A DNA stretch of 64,000 nucleotides, from contig NZ_FNTJ01000002.1 of NCBI RefSeq assembly GCF_900105185.1, positions 2,209,411 to 2,273,410 on the forward strand, written 5' to 3'. Below the pieces are notes generated by a model. That model had not been told where the DNA came from. It ran no database searches and saw only the letters and a program-made list of their open reading frames with translations. Position numbers and translations under genes: made by a program. Position 1 is the first letter of the stretch. Each line of letters starts with the position of its first letter. Shown one piece after another: positions 7,704 through 16,636 of the stretch. This DNA is from Pseudomonas saponiphila. Its GTDB lineage: Bacteria > Pseudomonadota > Gammaproteobacteria > Pseudomonadales > Pseudomonadaceae.

Positions 7704-9161
7704 ATGGCAAGTCCAATTCTACCGGGTACTGGTTTGGGTTCTGGTCTCGATACGGGTGCTATCGTCAAGGCGCTCGTGGCGGCTGACAAAGCGGCCAAGC
7801 AGGGTCAGATCGATCGTGCGACCAGCACTAATAGCGCCAGTATTTCTGGTATCGGGACCTTGCAGTCGTTGCTGTCGTCCTTTCAGAGCACTCTGGGGGT
7901 TGCTGGGCTCGGAAGCTCGGTCAATCCTGCCTTTACCGGCTTTGCGGCAACTTCCAGCGACAGCAAGTTCGTCGATGCCACTGCGGGTAACGATGCAGTA
8001 GCAGGTAAGTACAGAGTTGAGGTGAAGAACCTTGCAACCTCGTCGAAAGTGGCAAGTGCGGCTTTCTCCGGGGGCACTTCCAGTGCTATTCCGAGTGGTA
8101 CCCTGACCATCACTCAAAATGGCATTAATTATCCGTTAACTATCGGTGCGAACGCGACCTTGCAGTCCGTGCGTGATGCGATCAACTCTGACTCCAAGAT
8201 GTCGACTTCCGGGTTGAGTGCAAACATCGTGACCGACTCCTTTGGTTCGCGGCTGGTGGTGGGCTCCGATAAGAGCGGGGCGGGCTCTGATATTTCCGTC
8301 AGCGGCATTGCTGGTCTGGAAATCGACGGCAGTAAGGTGATGCCTGATGGCTCTACTACCAATCCCGTCAGCGCAACCTCTTCAGGCTCCATTGGCGGTT
8401 TGGCCAAGGACGCTTCGTTCAGTGTCGATGGCATGCAGCTGACCAGTAAAAGCAACACGGTCACGCAGGCTATTTCCGGCCTCAAGCTCAATCTGGTGGC
8501 AGTGACCACCGCGCCTATCACTGTGACTGTTGCTACCAACACCGAGGGTCTCAAGACTTCCATTCAGAAGTTTGTCGACGCCTACAACGCGGTGGCCAAT
8601 GGCATCAGTACGCTGACCAAGCCTTCTCTGGACGACAATGGCAAGCCGACGGTGCCCGCTCAGTTGACGGGCGACCCATTGCCGCGTTCGATTCTGGCAG
8701 CCATTCGTGAGCCTCTGTCACAAGTCGGGGCGGGCGACAAGCTCACTGTTCTGGCGCAGTTGGGGATTACCACCAACCAGAAAACCGGTGCGCTCGACTT
8801 TGACGACAAGAAATTCACCTCGGCCATGAACGACAAGAAGCTCGGTGGTGAGGTGCAGAAGCTGTTTTCGGGTGATGGTACCAAGCCAGGGCTGCTGGAT
8901 CGGATGAGCGATGCCATCAAGCCTTTCACTCAAGGTGTCGGCACGACCGAAGGGATTCTGACGACTCGAACCAAGAACCTGGACCTGACCAAGAAGAAGC
9001 TCAGTGATCAGCAGGACGCTCTTGACCGTCGAGTGGCGACGCTGACCGCAGTACTGACCAAGAAGTACAACGACATGGATACCCTGGTGGGCAAGTTGAA
9101 GGCCACTGCCAGTAACATCACCTCGATGTTCGACGCGTTGAACGCACAGAAAAAAGGCTAA
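7704..9161 (+). CDS. fliD: Flagellar filament capping protein FliD
   Basis: A 485-residue hook-associated protein 2, exported to the filament tip where it assists flagellin folding. The FliD N domain (residues about 5-105, starting PILPGTGLGSGLDTGAIV) and C domain (about 235-470, ending with coiled-coil-like LDLTKKKLSDQQDALDRRV and KLKATASNITSMFDAL) are intact. A GGGAGA ribosome site precedes the ATG. It is followed by a clear intrinsic terminator, so it closes its transcript before fliS. Confidence 0.96.
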   Translation: MASPILPGTGLGSGLDTGAIVKALVAADKAAKQGQIDRATSTNSASISGIGTLQSLLSSFQSTLGVAGLGSSVNPAFTGFAATSSDSKFVDATAGNDAVAGKYRVEVKNLATSSKVASAAFSGGTSSAIPSGTLTITQNGINYPLTIGANATLQSVRDAINSDSKMSTSGLSANIVTDSFGSRLVVGSDKSGAGSDISVSGIAGLEIDGSKVMPDGSTTNPVSATSSGSIGGLAKDASFSVDGMQLTSKSNTVTQAISGLKLNLVAVTTAPITVTVATNTEGLKTSIQKFVDAYNAVANGISTLTKPSLDDNGKPTVPAQLTGDPLPRSILAAIREPLSQVGAGDKLTVLAQLGITTNQKTGALDFDDKKFTSAMNDKKLGGEVQKLFSGDGTKPGLLDRMSDAIKPFTQGVGTTEGILTTRTKNLDLTKKKLSDQQDALDRRVATLTAVLTKKYNDMDTLVGKLKATASNITSMFDALNAQKKG

Positions 9162-9176
9162 TATCCGGCCTGTGCC

Positions 9177-9214
9177 AAAAGCCCGGCAGCGTTTTTTAAG
9201 CGCTCCGGGCTTTT
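9177..9214 (+). terminator. Intrinsic terminator after fliD
   Basis: Hairpin with arms AAAAGCCCGG and CCGGGCTTTT, plus an inner AGCG/CGCT pairing, directly downstream of fliD and ending in a T run. The A/T symmetry would make it work in both directions. Confidence 0.85.
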
Positions 9215-9224
9215 GCATTTGACC

Positions 9225-9251
9225 TAAAGTTTTTTGACGTTACGTCGATAC
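9225..9251 (+). promoter_or_regulatory. Sigma28 (FliA) promoter of fliS
   Basis: TAAAGTTT-N11-GTCGATAC: a perfect -35 match and 6 of 8 in the -10 of the FliA consensus, with exact spacing. It lies between the fliD terminator and the fliS start, about 40 bp upstream of the ATG. Confidence 0.75.
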
Positions 9252-9290
9252 ATTGCATATACGAACCCTTGAGTTTTGAAGAGGTATCAC

Positions 9291-9686
9291 ATGAATCCGA
9301 TGTTAGCCCTTCGGCAGTATCAGAAAGTCGGCGCGCAGGCGCAGACCTCCGAGGCCAGTCCACATCGTCTGGTGCAGATGTTGATGGAAGGTGGCCTGGA
9401 TCGTATCGCGCAGGCCAAGGGTGCGATGGAGCGCAAGGATATTGCCAACAAGGGCGTGTTCATCAGCAAAGCCATCGGCATTATCGGCGGCTTGCGCGAA
9501 GGCCTGGATCTGGAAAACTCCATGGACACTCTGGCTGACCTGGACAGTCTTTATGCGTACATGATGACGCGTCTGGCTGAAGCCAATATCAAGACTGATC
9601 CGAAGATCCTTGATGAGGTTGCCGGTCTGCTGCGTACGGTCAAGGATGGCTGGGATGCCATCGCTGCACCGGGTCCGCAGTTCTGA
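9291..9686 (+). CDS. fliS: Flagellin export chaperone FliS
   Basis: A 131-residue FliS, a four-helix cytoplasmic chaperone that binds the flagellin C-terminus before export. Family features include ASPHRLVQMLMEGGLDRIAQAKGA-type helices and a hydrophobic helix around SLYAYMMTRLAEAN. The frame extends five codons upstream, but the ATG at 9291 is chosen because GAAGAGG lies 6 nt before it. It is followed at 11 nt by fliT with its own ribosome site. Confidence 0.94.
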   Translation: MNPMLALRQYQKVGAQAQTSEASPHRLVQMLMEGGLDRIAQAKGAMERKDIANKGVFISKAIGIIGGLREGLDLENSMDTLADLDSLYAYMMTRLAEANIKTDPKILDEVAGLLRTVKDGWDAIAAPGPQF

Positions 9687-9697
9687 GGAGGAACACC

Positions 9698-9994
9698 ATG
9701 AGCGCTGTCCTGCAACGTATCGAAGAAACTCGCGAGGCTTTGGTTGACGCCCTTGCTGAGCGCAATTGGCAAGCCATTGGTGAGTTGGATCTGGCTTGTC
9801 GTTCGTGCATGGAGGACGTGCTCAGCGAGGCTCAGGTCGATGAGGTCGCTTTGCGTGACAATTTGGAGGAGTTGTTGGGGGTTTACCGACAGCTGCTTGA
9901 GGTGGCAACCGGCGAGCGTCAGGCGATAGTCGACGAGATGTCGCAGATCACCCAAGCACAAAACGCGGCAAAGGTTTACCATTTGTTCGGTTAA
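9698..9994 (+). CDS. fliT: FliT-like flagellar chaperone
   Basis: A 98-residue helical protein in the fliT position after fliS. The sequence (VLQRIEETREALVDALAERN, LEELLGVYRQLLEVATGERQ) fits the small helical FliT-like chaperones that bind FliD in other bacteria. Sequence conservation in this family is low, so the name rests on position as well. An AGGAGGAA ribosome site lies just before the ATG. The FlhDC-inhibitor role of enterobacterial FliT does not apply, since flagellar control here is FleQ-based. Confidence 0.85.
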   Translation: MSAVLQRIEETREALVDALAERNWQAIGELDLACRSCMEDVLSEAQVDEVALRDNLEELLGVYRQLLEVATGERQAIVDEMSQITQAQNAAKVYHLFG

Positions 9995-10167
9995 TGTTGA
10001 GTTAGTCCGAACGTTGCGCGCCATAAATTTGACTGTGCACGCATTTTTGACTTAACTAGTGGCTGTTTTCAGATTTCAGGCGTCTACAAGGCAGAAAATG
10101 CCTACAAGCGCGTCTAGCTTGCCCCCCTTATTCTGGGCATTGAGTTGACTAGGGAAGTTGCTATTGC

Positions 10168-11643
10168 ATGTGGCGTGAAACCAAAATTCTGCTGATCGAT
10201 GACGATAGCGTACGCCGCCGCGACTTGGCGGTGATTTTAAATTTTCTCGGTGAAGAAAATTTACCCTGCGGTAGCCATGACTGGCAGCAGGCTGTCGGCT
10301 CTTTGTCGTCAAGTCGTGAAGTGATTTGCGTCCTCATCGGGACCGTAAATGCTCCTGGTGCGCTTCTGGGCCTGTTAAAGACACTCTCGACCTGGGATGA
10401 GTTCCTTCCGGTTTTGTTAATGGGCGAAAATTCTTCCATCGACTTGCCAGAAGACCAGCGTCGTCGAGTGCTTTCCACTCTGGAAATGCCCCCCAGCTAC
10501 AGCAAGTTGCTTGATTCCTTGCACCGTGCCCAGGTCTATCGTGAGATGTACGATCAGGCCCGCGAGCGCGGCCGTCACCGCGAGCCCAACCTGTTTCGCA
10601 GCCTGGTAGGCACCAGTCGCGCTATCCAGCATGTGCGGCAGATGATGCAGCAGGTCGCGGATACCGACGCCAGTGTGTTGATCCTCGGAGAGTCGGGAAC
10701 CGGCAAGGAAGTGGTGGCGCGCAATCTGCACTATCACTCCAAGCGCCGTGATGCGCCTTTCGTTCCGGTCAATTGCGGAGCTATCCCGGCCGAGTTGCTG
10801 GAAAGCGAGTTGTTTGGTCACGAGAAGGGGGCGTTCACAGGAGCCATTACCAGCCGTGCCGGTCGCTTCGAACTGGCCAATGGCGGCACTCTGTTCCTGG
10901 ATGAAATTGGCGATATGCCGTTGCCGATGCAGGTCAAGCTGCTACGGGTGCTGCAGGAGCGGACCTTCGAGCGTGTGGGGAGCAACAAGACCCAGGGTGT
11001 CGATGTGCGAATCATAGCCGCCACCCACAAAAACCTGGAAAGCATGATCGAGGTCGGAACCTTCCGTGAGGATCTGTACTACCGCCTCAATGTGTTTCCC
11101 ATCGAGATGGCGCCGCTGCGTGAGCGAGTGGAAGATATTCCGCTGCTGATGAATGAATTGATTTCGCGCATGGAGCATGAGAAGCGCGGTTCGATTCGTT
11201 TCAACTCCGCCGCCATCATGTCGCTGTGCAGGCATGGCTGGCCGGGCAACGTCCGGGAGCTGGCCAACCTGGTGGAGCGCATGGCGATCATGCATCCATA
11301 CGGGGTGATTGGTGTGGTCGAGCTGCCCAAGAAATTCCGCTACGTCGATGATGAAGACGAGCAATTGGTGGATAGCTTGCGTAGCGACCTGGAAGAGCGA
11401 GTGGCGATCAATGGTCATGCGCCGGACTTCACCGCCACTGCCATGCTGCCGCCGGAAGGCCTGGATCTGAAGGATTACCTCGGTAGTCTGGAACAGGGGT
11501 TGATCCAGCAAGCCCTGGACGATGCCAATGGCATCGTGGCGCGTGCCGCCGAGCGCTTGCGCATCCGTCGTACCACCCTGGTGGAGAAGATGCGCAAGTA
11601 CGGCATGAGCCGTCGTGAAGGTGATGAACAGGCGGATGATTGA
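10168..11643 (+). CDS. fleQ: FleQ, master sigma54-dependent flagellar activator
   Basis: A 491-residue bacterial enhancer-binding protein. The N-terminal FleQ domain (residues 1-115) resembles a receiver but lacks a usual phosphorylation-site context. The AAA+ domain has Walker A GESGTGKE near residue 174 and the sigma54 contact loop GAFTGA near residue 221. A Fis-type helix-turn-helix closes the protein ([19 protein letters not shown]). In Pseudomonas FleQ drives sigma54 flagellar operons, is held back by FleN (encoded at 33763) and binds cyclic-di-GMP. Its own upstream region (9995-10167) shows no sigma54 element, in line with sigma70 control. Confidence 0.96.
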   Translation: MWRETKILLIDDDSVRRRDLAVILNFLGEENLPCGSHDWQQAVGSLSSSREVICVLIGTVNAPGALLGLLKTLSTWDEFLPVLLMGENSSIDLPEDQRRRVLSTLEMPPSYSKLLDSLHRAQVYREMYDQARERGRHREPNLFRSLVGTSRAIQHVRQMMQQVADTDASVLILGESGTGKEVVARNLHYHSKRRDAPFVPVNCGAIPAELLESELFGHEKGAFTGAITSRAGRFELANGGTLFLDEIGDMPLPMQVKLLRVLQERTFERVGSNKTQGVDVRIIAATHKNLESMIEVGTFREDLYYRLNVFPIEMAPLRERVEDIPLLMNELISRMEHEKRGSIRFNSAAIMSLCRHGWPGNVRELANLVERMAIMHPYGVIGVVELPKKFRYVDDEDEQLVDSLRSDLEERVAINGHAPDFTATAMLPPEGLDLKDYLGSLEQGLIQQALDDANGIVARAAERLRIRRTTLVEKMRKYGMSRREGDEQADD

Positions 11644-11684
11644 CGCCTGTTTTTCAAGTCGTTGAAAACTGGGTGGTTTTTTTT

Positions 11685-11700
11685 AGGCACGGGTATTGCT
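11685..11700 (+). promoter_or_regulatory. Sigma54 promoter of fleSR
   Basis: AGGCAC-N5-TTGCT (-24 GG and -12 GC with exact spacing), about 54 bp upstream of the fleS ATG and just after fleQ. FleQ- and RpoN-dependence of fleSR is established in P. aeruginosa, and this element fits that scheme. Confidence 0.85.
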
Positions 11701-11753
11701 AAGTCTCTTGCAACGTTCCGTTTAACTGACGGTCAGCCAAGCGAGAGAGCACG

Positions 11754-12965
11754 ATGCCCCAAGCCGCCCAGATGTCTCCTGTCCCCGATGCACCGGGGAC
11801 ATCGTCGTCCGTAGAGCAGGCGAGTCGGCTGGGTCTTGAGCAGGCCTTCGCCTTGTTCAACCAGATGTCGAGCCAACTTACTGACTCCTACAGCATGCTC
11901 GAGGCCAGGGTGACCGAGCTCAAGGGCGAGCTGGCCGTGGTCAGCGCCCAGCGCATGCAGGAACTGGCGGAAAAAGAGCGTCTGGCCAACCGTCTGCAGA
12001 ATCTTCTCGATCTGTTGCCGGGTGGCGTCATCGTTATCGATGGCCAGGGGATCGTCAGCGAGGCCAACCCGGCGGCCTGTGATCTTTTGGGCTTGCCCCT
12101 GGAAGGCGAGCTTTGGCGCAACATCATCGCCCGCAGCTTTGCACCCCGCGAGGACGATGGTCATGAAATTTCTCTGCGCGACGGTCGGCGCCTGTCGATT
12201 GCTACCCGTTCGCTGGATGCCGAGCCGGGGCAACTGGTGTTGCTCAACGACTTGACTGAAACCCGTCATCTGCAGGATCAACTGGCTCGTCACGAGCGCC
12301 TGTCCTCCCTGGGCAAGATGGTCGCCTCCCTGGCGCATCAGATTCGCACCCCTCTTTCGGCGGCCTTGCTGTATGCCAGCCACCTCACCGAGCAGGAGCT
12401 GCCACTGGCCACCCATCAGCGTTTCGCCGGGCGGCTCAAGGAGCGCTTGCATGAGCTGGAGCATCAGGTGCGCGACATGCTGGTATTCGCCCGTGGCGAA
12501 TTGCCCCTGACCGATCGACTGTCCCCCAAATCGCTGCTGCAGTCGTTGCAGGCAGCCGCCCTGACGCATGTCCAGGACGTTGCCGTGCGCTGGCAGTGCG
12601 ACAGTCATCAAGGGGAGTTGCTGTGCAATCGCGACACCCTGGTTGGTGCCTTGCTCAATCTGATCGAAAACGCCGTGCAGGCCAGTGCGGGTGCGGCGCG
12701 ACTCAAAGTGCACCTGTATACCCGGGGTGACACCCTCAGGTTGTGCATCAGTGACAGTGGCAGCGGAATTGACGCTGCGGTTCTGGAGCGCTTGGGCGAG
12801 CCGTTTTTCACCACCAAGGCCAATGGCACCGGGCTTGGTCTGACCGTGGTCAAGGCGGTGGCCCGTGCTCATCAGGGAGAATTGTCCCTGCGTTCGCGTC
12901 CTGGGCGCGGTACTTGTGCGCTGGTGACGCTGCCGCTGTTCTCCAGTGCTCATGGAGTGGAGTGA
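11754..12965 (+). CDS. fleS: FleS sensor histidine kinase
   Basis: A 403-residue kinase with no membrane segments, so cytoplasmic. An N-terminal coiled region leads to a PAS domain (about residues 80-180: LLDLLPGGVIVIDGQGIVSEANPA). The phospho-acceptor H-box is SLAHQIRTPLSAA (near residue 197), and the ATPase has the N box NLIENAVQAS, G1 ISDSGSGID and G2 GTGLGLTVVK. FleS phosphorylates FleR to switch on middle-late flagellar genes. It has its own sigma54 promoter and sits 5 nt before fleR. Confidence 0.95.
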   Translation: MPQAAQMSPVPDAPGTSSSVEQASRLGLEQAFALFNQMSSQLTDSYSMLEARVTELKGELAVVSAQRMQELAEKERLANRLQNLLDLLPGGVIVIDGQGIVSEANPAACDLLGLPLEGELWRNIIARSFAPREDDGHEISLRDGRRLSIATRSLDAEPGQLVLLNDLTETRHLQDQLARHERLSSLGKMVASLAHQIRTPLSAALLYASHLTEQELPLATHQRFAGRLKERLHELEHQVRDMLVFARGELPLTDRLSPKSLLQSLQAAALTHVQDVAVRWQCDSHQGELLCNRDTLVGALLNLIENAVQASAGAARLKVHLYTRGDTLRLCISDSGSGIDAAVLERLGEPFFTTKANGTGLGLTVVKAVARAHQGELSLRSRPGRGTCALVTLPLFSSAHGVE

Positions 12966-12970
12966 AATCA

Positions 12971-14377
12971 ATGGCAATCAAGGTTCTACTGGTCGAAGAC
13001 GATCGTGCTTTGCGCGAAGCCCTGGCGGATACCCTGCTGCTGGCCGGTCATGACTACCAGGCGGTTGGCAGTGCGGAAGAGGCGCTGGAAGCGGTAGCCG
13101 TCGAGTCCTTCAGTCTGGTGGTCAGTGATGTGAACATGCCGGGTATGGACGGCCACCAGTTGCTGGGGCTGCTGCGTGCCCGTCAGCCGCAACTGCCGGT
13201 GTTGCTGATGACCGCTCACGGCGCCGTCGAGCGTGCCGTGGAGGCCATGCGCCAGGGAGCTGCCGATTATCTGGTCAAGCCCTTCGAGCCCAAGGCGTTG
13301 CTGGAGCTGGTGGCTCGTCATGCCTTGGGTTGCCTGGGAGCAAGTGACGGTGAGGGGCCGGTGGCTTTCGAGCCGGCCAGTGCCCAGTTGCTGGAGTTGG
13401 CCGCGCGCGTGGCTCGCAGTGATTCCACGGTGCTGATCTCCGGCGAGTCGGGCACCGGCAAGGAAGTGCTGGCGCGCTATATCCATCAGCATTCCCATCG
13501 GGCCAGCCAGCCTTTCATTGCCATTAACTGCGCAGCGATTCCCGACAACATGCTTGAAGCCACCTTGTTCGGGCATGAGAAAGGATCCTTTACCGGTGCC
13601 ATTGCGGCCCAGCCTGGCAAGTTCGAGCAGGCCGATGGCGGCACCATCCTTTTGGATGAAATCTCCGAAATGCCCCTGGGGCTGCAGGCCAAGTTGCTGC
13701 GGGTCTTGCAGGAGCGCGAGGTGGAGCGGGTTGGCGCCCGCAAGCCGATCACCCTGGATATCCGAGTAGTGGCCACCACCAACCGCGATCTGGCGGGGGA
13801 GGTGGCGGCCGGGCGCTTCCGTGAAGACCTATACTATCGCCTGTCGGTATTTCCCCTGGCGTGGCGCCCGCTGCGCGAGCGGACCGCCGATATCCTGCCG
13901 CTGGCCGAGCGATTGTTGGCCAAGCACGTCAATAAAATGAAGCATGCGGCTGCCAGACTCTCTGCCGAGGCTCAGGCCTGCCTGCTGGCTTATCCCTGGC
14001 CGGGCAACGTTCGCGAGCTGGACAATGCCATGCAGCGAGCCCTGATCCTGCAGCAAGGGGGGCTGATCCAGCCGGAGGACTTCTGTCTGGCCGGGCCGGT
14101 CGCCTGCGCGCCACTGCCGGCTTTGTCGGTGGCCGGTCAGTCGGCGCCGCGCGGCGTGGTCAACGCCGTTGAGGGGGCGCCTCAGGAGTCGGGCGGCCTG
14201 GGCGACGATCTGCGGCGCCGGGAATTCCAGATGATCATCGATACCTTGCGTTCCGAGCGCGGGCGTCGCAAGGAAGCGGCGGAGCGATTGGGGATCAGTC
14301 CGCGCACCCTGCGTTACAAGTTGGCGCAGATGCGTGACGCCGGAATGGATGTCGATGCCTATCTGTTTGCTACTTGA
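12971..14377 (+). CDS. fleR: FleR sigma54-dependent response regulator
   Basis: A 468-residue NtrC-type regulator: receiver domain (phospho-Asp in VVSDVNMPGMDG, near residue 53), AAA+ domain with GESGTGKE, and a Fis-type helix-turn-helix (RKEAAERLGISPRTLRYKL). The sigma54 contact loop reads GSFTGA rather than the canonical GAFTGA. The frame opens further upstream inside fleS, but the ATG at 12971, 5 nt after the fleS stop, gives a standard receiver start (MAIKVLLVEDD). FleR activates basal body, hook and other operons in Pseudomonas. Confidence 0.95.
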   Translation: MAIKVLLVEDDRALREALADTLLLAGHDYQAVGSAEEALEAVAVESFSLVVSDVNMPGMDGHQLLGLLRARQPQLPVLLMTAHGAVERAVEAMRQGAADYLVKPFEPKALLELVARHALGCLGASDGEGPVAFEPASAQLLELAARVARSDSTVLISGESGTGKEVLARYIHQHSHRASQPFIAINCAAIPDNMLEATLFGHEKGSFTGAIAAQPGKFEQADGGTILLDEISEMPLGLQAKLLRVLQEREVERVGARKPITLDIRVVATTNRDLAGEVAAGRFREDLYYRLSVFPLAWRPLRERTADILPLAERLLAKHVNKMKHAAARLSAEAQACLLAYPWPGNVRELDNAMQRALILQQGGLIQPEDFCLAGPVACAPLPALSVAGQSAPRGVVNAVEGAPQESGGLGDDLRRREFQMIIDTLRSERGRRKEAAERLGISPRTLRYKLAQMRDAGMDVDAYLFAT

Positions 14378-14389
14378 TTGTTCATCGGC

Positions 14390-14409
14390 AAAGCCTCGGA
14401 CGGGCTTTT
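14390..14409 (+). terminator. Probable weak terminator after fleR
   Basis: A short hairpin AAAGCC-7 nt-GGCTTT followed by T and TGTCG, placed directly after fleR and before the fliE promoter. The stem is only 6 bp and the T run is short. Confidence 0.4.
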
Positions 14410-14429
14410 GTCGCGCAAGGCCATGGAGC

Positions 14430-14445
14430 TGGCACCCTTGTTGCT
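14430..14445 (+). promoter_or_regulatory. Sigma54 promoter of the fliEFGHIJ operon
   Basis: TGGCACCCTTGTTGCT is a full -24/-12 match (TGGCAC-N5-TTGCT) 62 bp upstream of the fliE ATG. In P. aeruginosa this operon is FleR/RpoN-dependent, which fits fleR lying immediately upstream. Confidence 0.92.
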
Positions 14446-14506
14446 AAGACCTCACTAACCGCACAGTGAGTGTCAAAAAATTGCGGGTCGTCAGAGAGAG
14501 TAGACC

Positions 14507-14833
14507 ATGAGCCAAGGTGTTGAATTTAATCGGTTGATGCTGGATATGCGGGCCATGCAGATGGACGCGATGTCGCAGCCTAAATCCGCCGCAGTGGCAG
14601 AAGTCGGCGGCAGTAGCTTCGCGGACATGCTTGGTCAGGCCGTGAACAAGGTCAATGACACTCAGCAGGCTTCCAATCAGCTGGCCAGCGCTTTTGAAAT
14701 TGGCAAAAGCGGTGTCGACCTGACTGACGTGATGATTTCCTCGCAGAAGGCCAGTGTGTCTTTTCAAGCTTTGACCCAGGTGCGCAACAAGCTGGTTCAA
14801 GCGTATCAAGACATCATGCAGATGCCGGTTTAA
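14507..14833 (+). CDS. fliE: Flagellar hook-basal body protein FliE
   Basis: A 108-residue FliE, the periplasmic adaptor joining the MS ring to the rod. The conserved C-terminal half is clear: [38 protein letters not shown] and [12 protein letters not shown]. First gene after the sigma54 promoter, 15 nt before fliF. Confidence 0.95.
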   Translation: MSQGVEFNRLMLDMRAMQMDAMSQPKSAAVAEVGGSSFADMLGQAVNKVNDTQQASNQLASAFEIGKSGVDLTDVMISSQKASVSFQALTQVRNKLVQAYQDIMQMPV

Positions 14834-14848
14834 GGACGAGATTGAGTC

Positions 14849-16636
14849 ATGGCAGAAGCAGTCGCCGATAACGTACCGGCCAAGGCCACCCCGATAGACG
14901 GTAAACCGCCGCTGTTCGGTCTGTCCTTCCTGGAAAACCTGTCCCAGATGACCATGCTGCGTCAGGTTGGCCTGTTGGTAGGCCTGGCCGCCAGCGTGGC
15001 GATCGGTTTTGCCGTGGTGCTGTGGTCGCAGCAGCCCGATTACCGGCCGCTGTACGGCAGCCTGGCCGGTATGGATGCCAAGCAAGTCATGGATACCCTG
15101 GCTTCTGCCGACATCCCTTACACCGTCGAGCCCAATTCCGGTGCCTTGCTGGTCAAGGCCGATGATCTGTCCCGAGCTCGCATGAAGCTGGCTGCCGCTG
15201 GCGTGGCGCCGGGAGACGGTAACGTCGGCTTCGAGATCCTCGATAAGGACCAGGGCCTGGGTACCAGCCAGTTCATGGAGGCGACTCGCTATCGTCGCGG
15301 CTTGGAAGGCGAACTGGCCCGGACCATCTCCAGCCTGAACAACGTCAAGGGCGCCCGCGTGCACCTGGCGATTCCGAAAAGCTCGGTGTTCGTGCGCGAC
15401 GAGCGCAAGCCCAGCGCATCGGTGTTGGTGGAGCTGTACTCCGGTCGCTCTCTGGAGCCAGGTCAGGTCATGGCCATCATCAACCTGGTGGCCACCAGCG
15501 TCCCCGAGCTGAGCAAGTCCCAGGTCACTGTGGTCGACCAGAAGGGCAACCTGCTCTCCGATCAGGCGGAAAACTCCGCATTGACCATGGCCGGCAAGCA
15601 GTTCGATTACAGCCGTCGCCTGGAAAGCATGCTGACCCAGCGGGTGCACAACATTCTGCAGCCGGTGCTGGGCAACGATCGCTACAAGGCTGAAGTCTCG
15701 GCGGATGTCGACTTCAGTGCGGTGGAGTCCACTTCCGAGCAGTTCAACCCCGATCAGCCGGCGCTGCGCAGCGAGCAGTCGGTCAACGAGCAGCGCTCCA
15801 GCAGCAATGGTCCGCAAGGCGTACCGGGCGCTCTGAGCAACCAGCCGCCATCATCGGCGTCGGCGCCGCAAACCACCGGGGGCGCGACTGCCTCCGCGGG
15901 CATGGTGCAACCGGGCCAGCCGCTGCTGGATGCCAATGGTCAACAGGTCATGGATCCGGCCACCGGTCAGCCGATGCTGGCACCGTACCCGGCGGACAAG
16001 CGTCAACAATCCACCAAGAACTTCGAGCTCGATCGCTCCATCAGCCACACCAAGCAGCAGCAGGGACGGGTCAATCGCCTGTCGGTAGCGGTGGTGGTGG
16101 ACGATCAGGTCAAGGTCAACCCGGCCAATGGCGAAACCACTCGTGCTCCCTGGAGCGCCGACGAATTGGCGCGGTTCACCCGATTGGTGCAGGACGCGGT
16201 AGGTTTCGATGCCAGCCGTGGCGACAGCGTCAGTGTGATCAACGTGCCGTTCTCCGCCGAGCGTGGAGAGGTGGTCGCCGATATTCCGTTCTATTCGCAG
16301 CCCTGGTTCTGGGACATCGTCAAGCAGGTCCTGGGCGTGCTGTTCATCCTGGTGCTGGTGTTCGGCGTGCTGCGCCCGGTGCTCAACAACATCACTGGCG
16401 GCGGCAAGAACAAGCAATTGGCAGGTCTTGGCAGTGATGTCGAGCTGGGCGGCATGGGCGGCCTGGATGGCGAGCTGGCCAATGATCGCGTCAGCCTCGG
16501 TGGTCCGCAAAGCATCCTGCTGCCGAGCCCGAGCGAGGGCTATGACGCTCAGTTGAACGCAATCAAGAGTCTGGTGGCTGAAGACCCGGGTCGTGTGGCT
16601 CAGGTCGTGAAAGAGTGGATTAACGCAGATGAGTGA
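14849..16636 (+). CDS. fliF: Flagellar MS-ring protein FliF
   Basis: A 595-residue MS-ring subunit in the inner membrane. One transmembrane segment lies near residues 36-59 (LRQVGLLVGLAASVAIGFAV) and a second near 482-505 (IVKQVLGVLFILVLVFGVL), with the YscJ/FliF ring-building domains between. A long Gln/Pro/Ser/Ala-rich insert spans about residues 310-390. The C-terminal cytoplasmic tail that binds FliG is present (LNAIKSLVAEDPGRVAQVVK). Its 3' end overlaps fliG by 8 nt. Confidence 0.96.
   Translation: MAEAVADNVPAKATPIDGKPPLFGLSFLENLSQMTMLRQVGLLVGLAASVAIGFAVVLWSQQPDYRPLYGSLAGMDAKQVMDTLASADIPYTVEPNSGALLVKADDLSRARMKLAAAGVAPGDGNVGFEILDKDQGLGTSQFMEATRYRRGLEGELARTISSLNNVKGARVHLAIPKSSVFVRDERKPSASVLVELYSGRSLEPGQVMAIINLVATSVPELSKSQVTVVDQKGNLLSDQAENSALTMAGKQFDYSRRLESMLTQRVHNILQPVLGNDRYKAEVSADVDFSAVESTSEQFNPDQPALRSEQSVNEQRSSSNGPQGVPGALSNQPPSSASAPQTTGGATASAGMVQPGQPLLDANGQQVMDPATGQPMLAPYPADKRQQSTKNFELDRSISHTKQQQGRVNRLSVAVVVDDQVKVNPANGETTRAPWSADELARFTRLVQDAVGFDASRGDSVSVINVPFSAERGEVVADIPFYSQPWFWDIVKQVLGVLFILVLVFGVLRPVLNNITGGGKNKQLAGLGSDVELGGMGGLDGELANDRVSLGGPQSILLPSPSEGYDAQLNAIKSLVAEDPGRVAQVVKEWINADE

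Noticed and set aside
10029-10057. Possible sigma70 promoter of fleQ (TTGACT-17-TTAACT)
   Set aside because: The -35 and spacing are fair, but the -10 matches only loosely and AT-rich alternatives are nearby; not enough to call.
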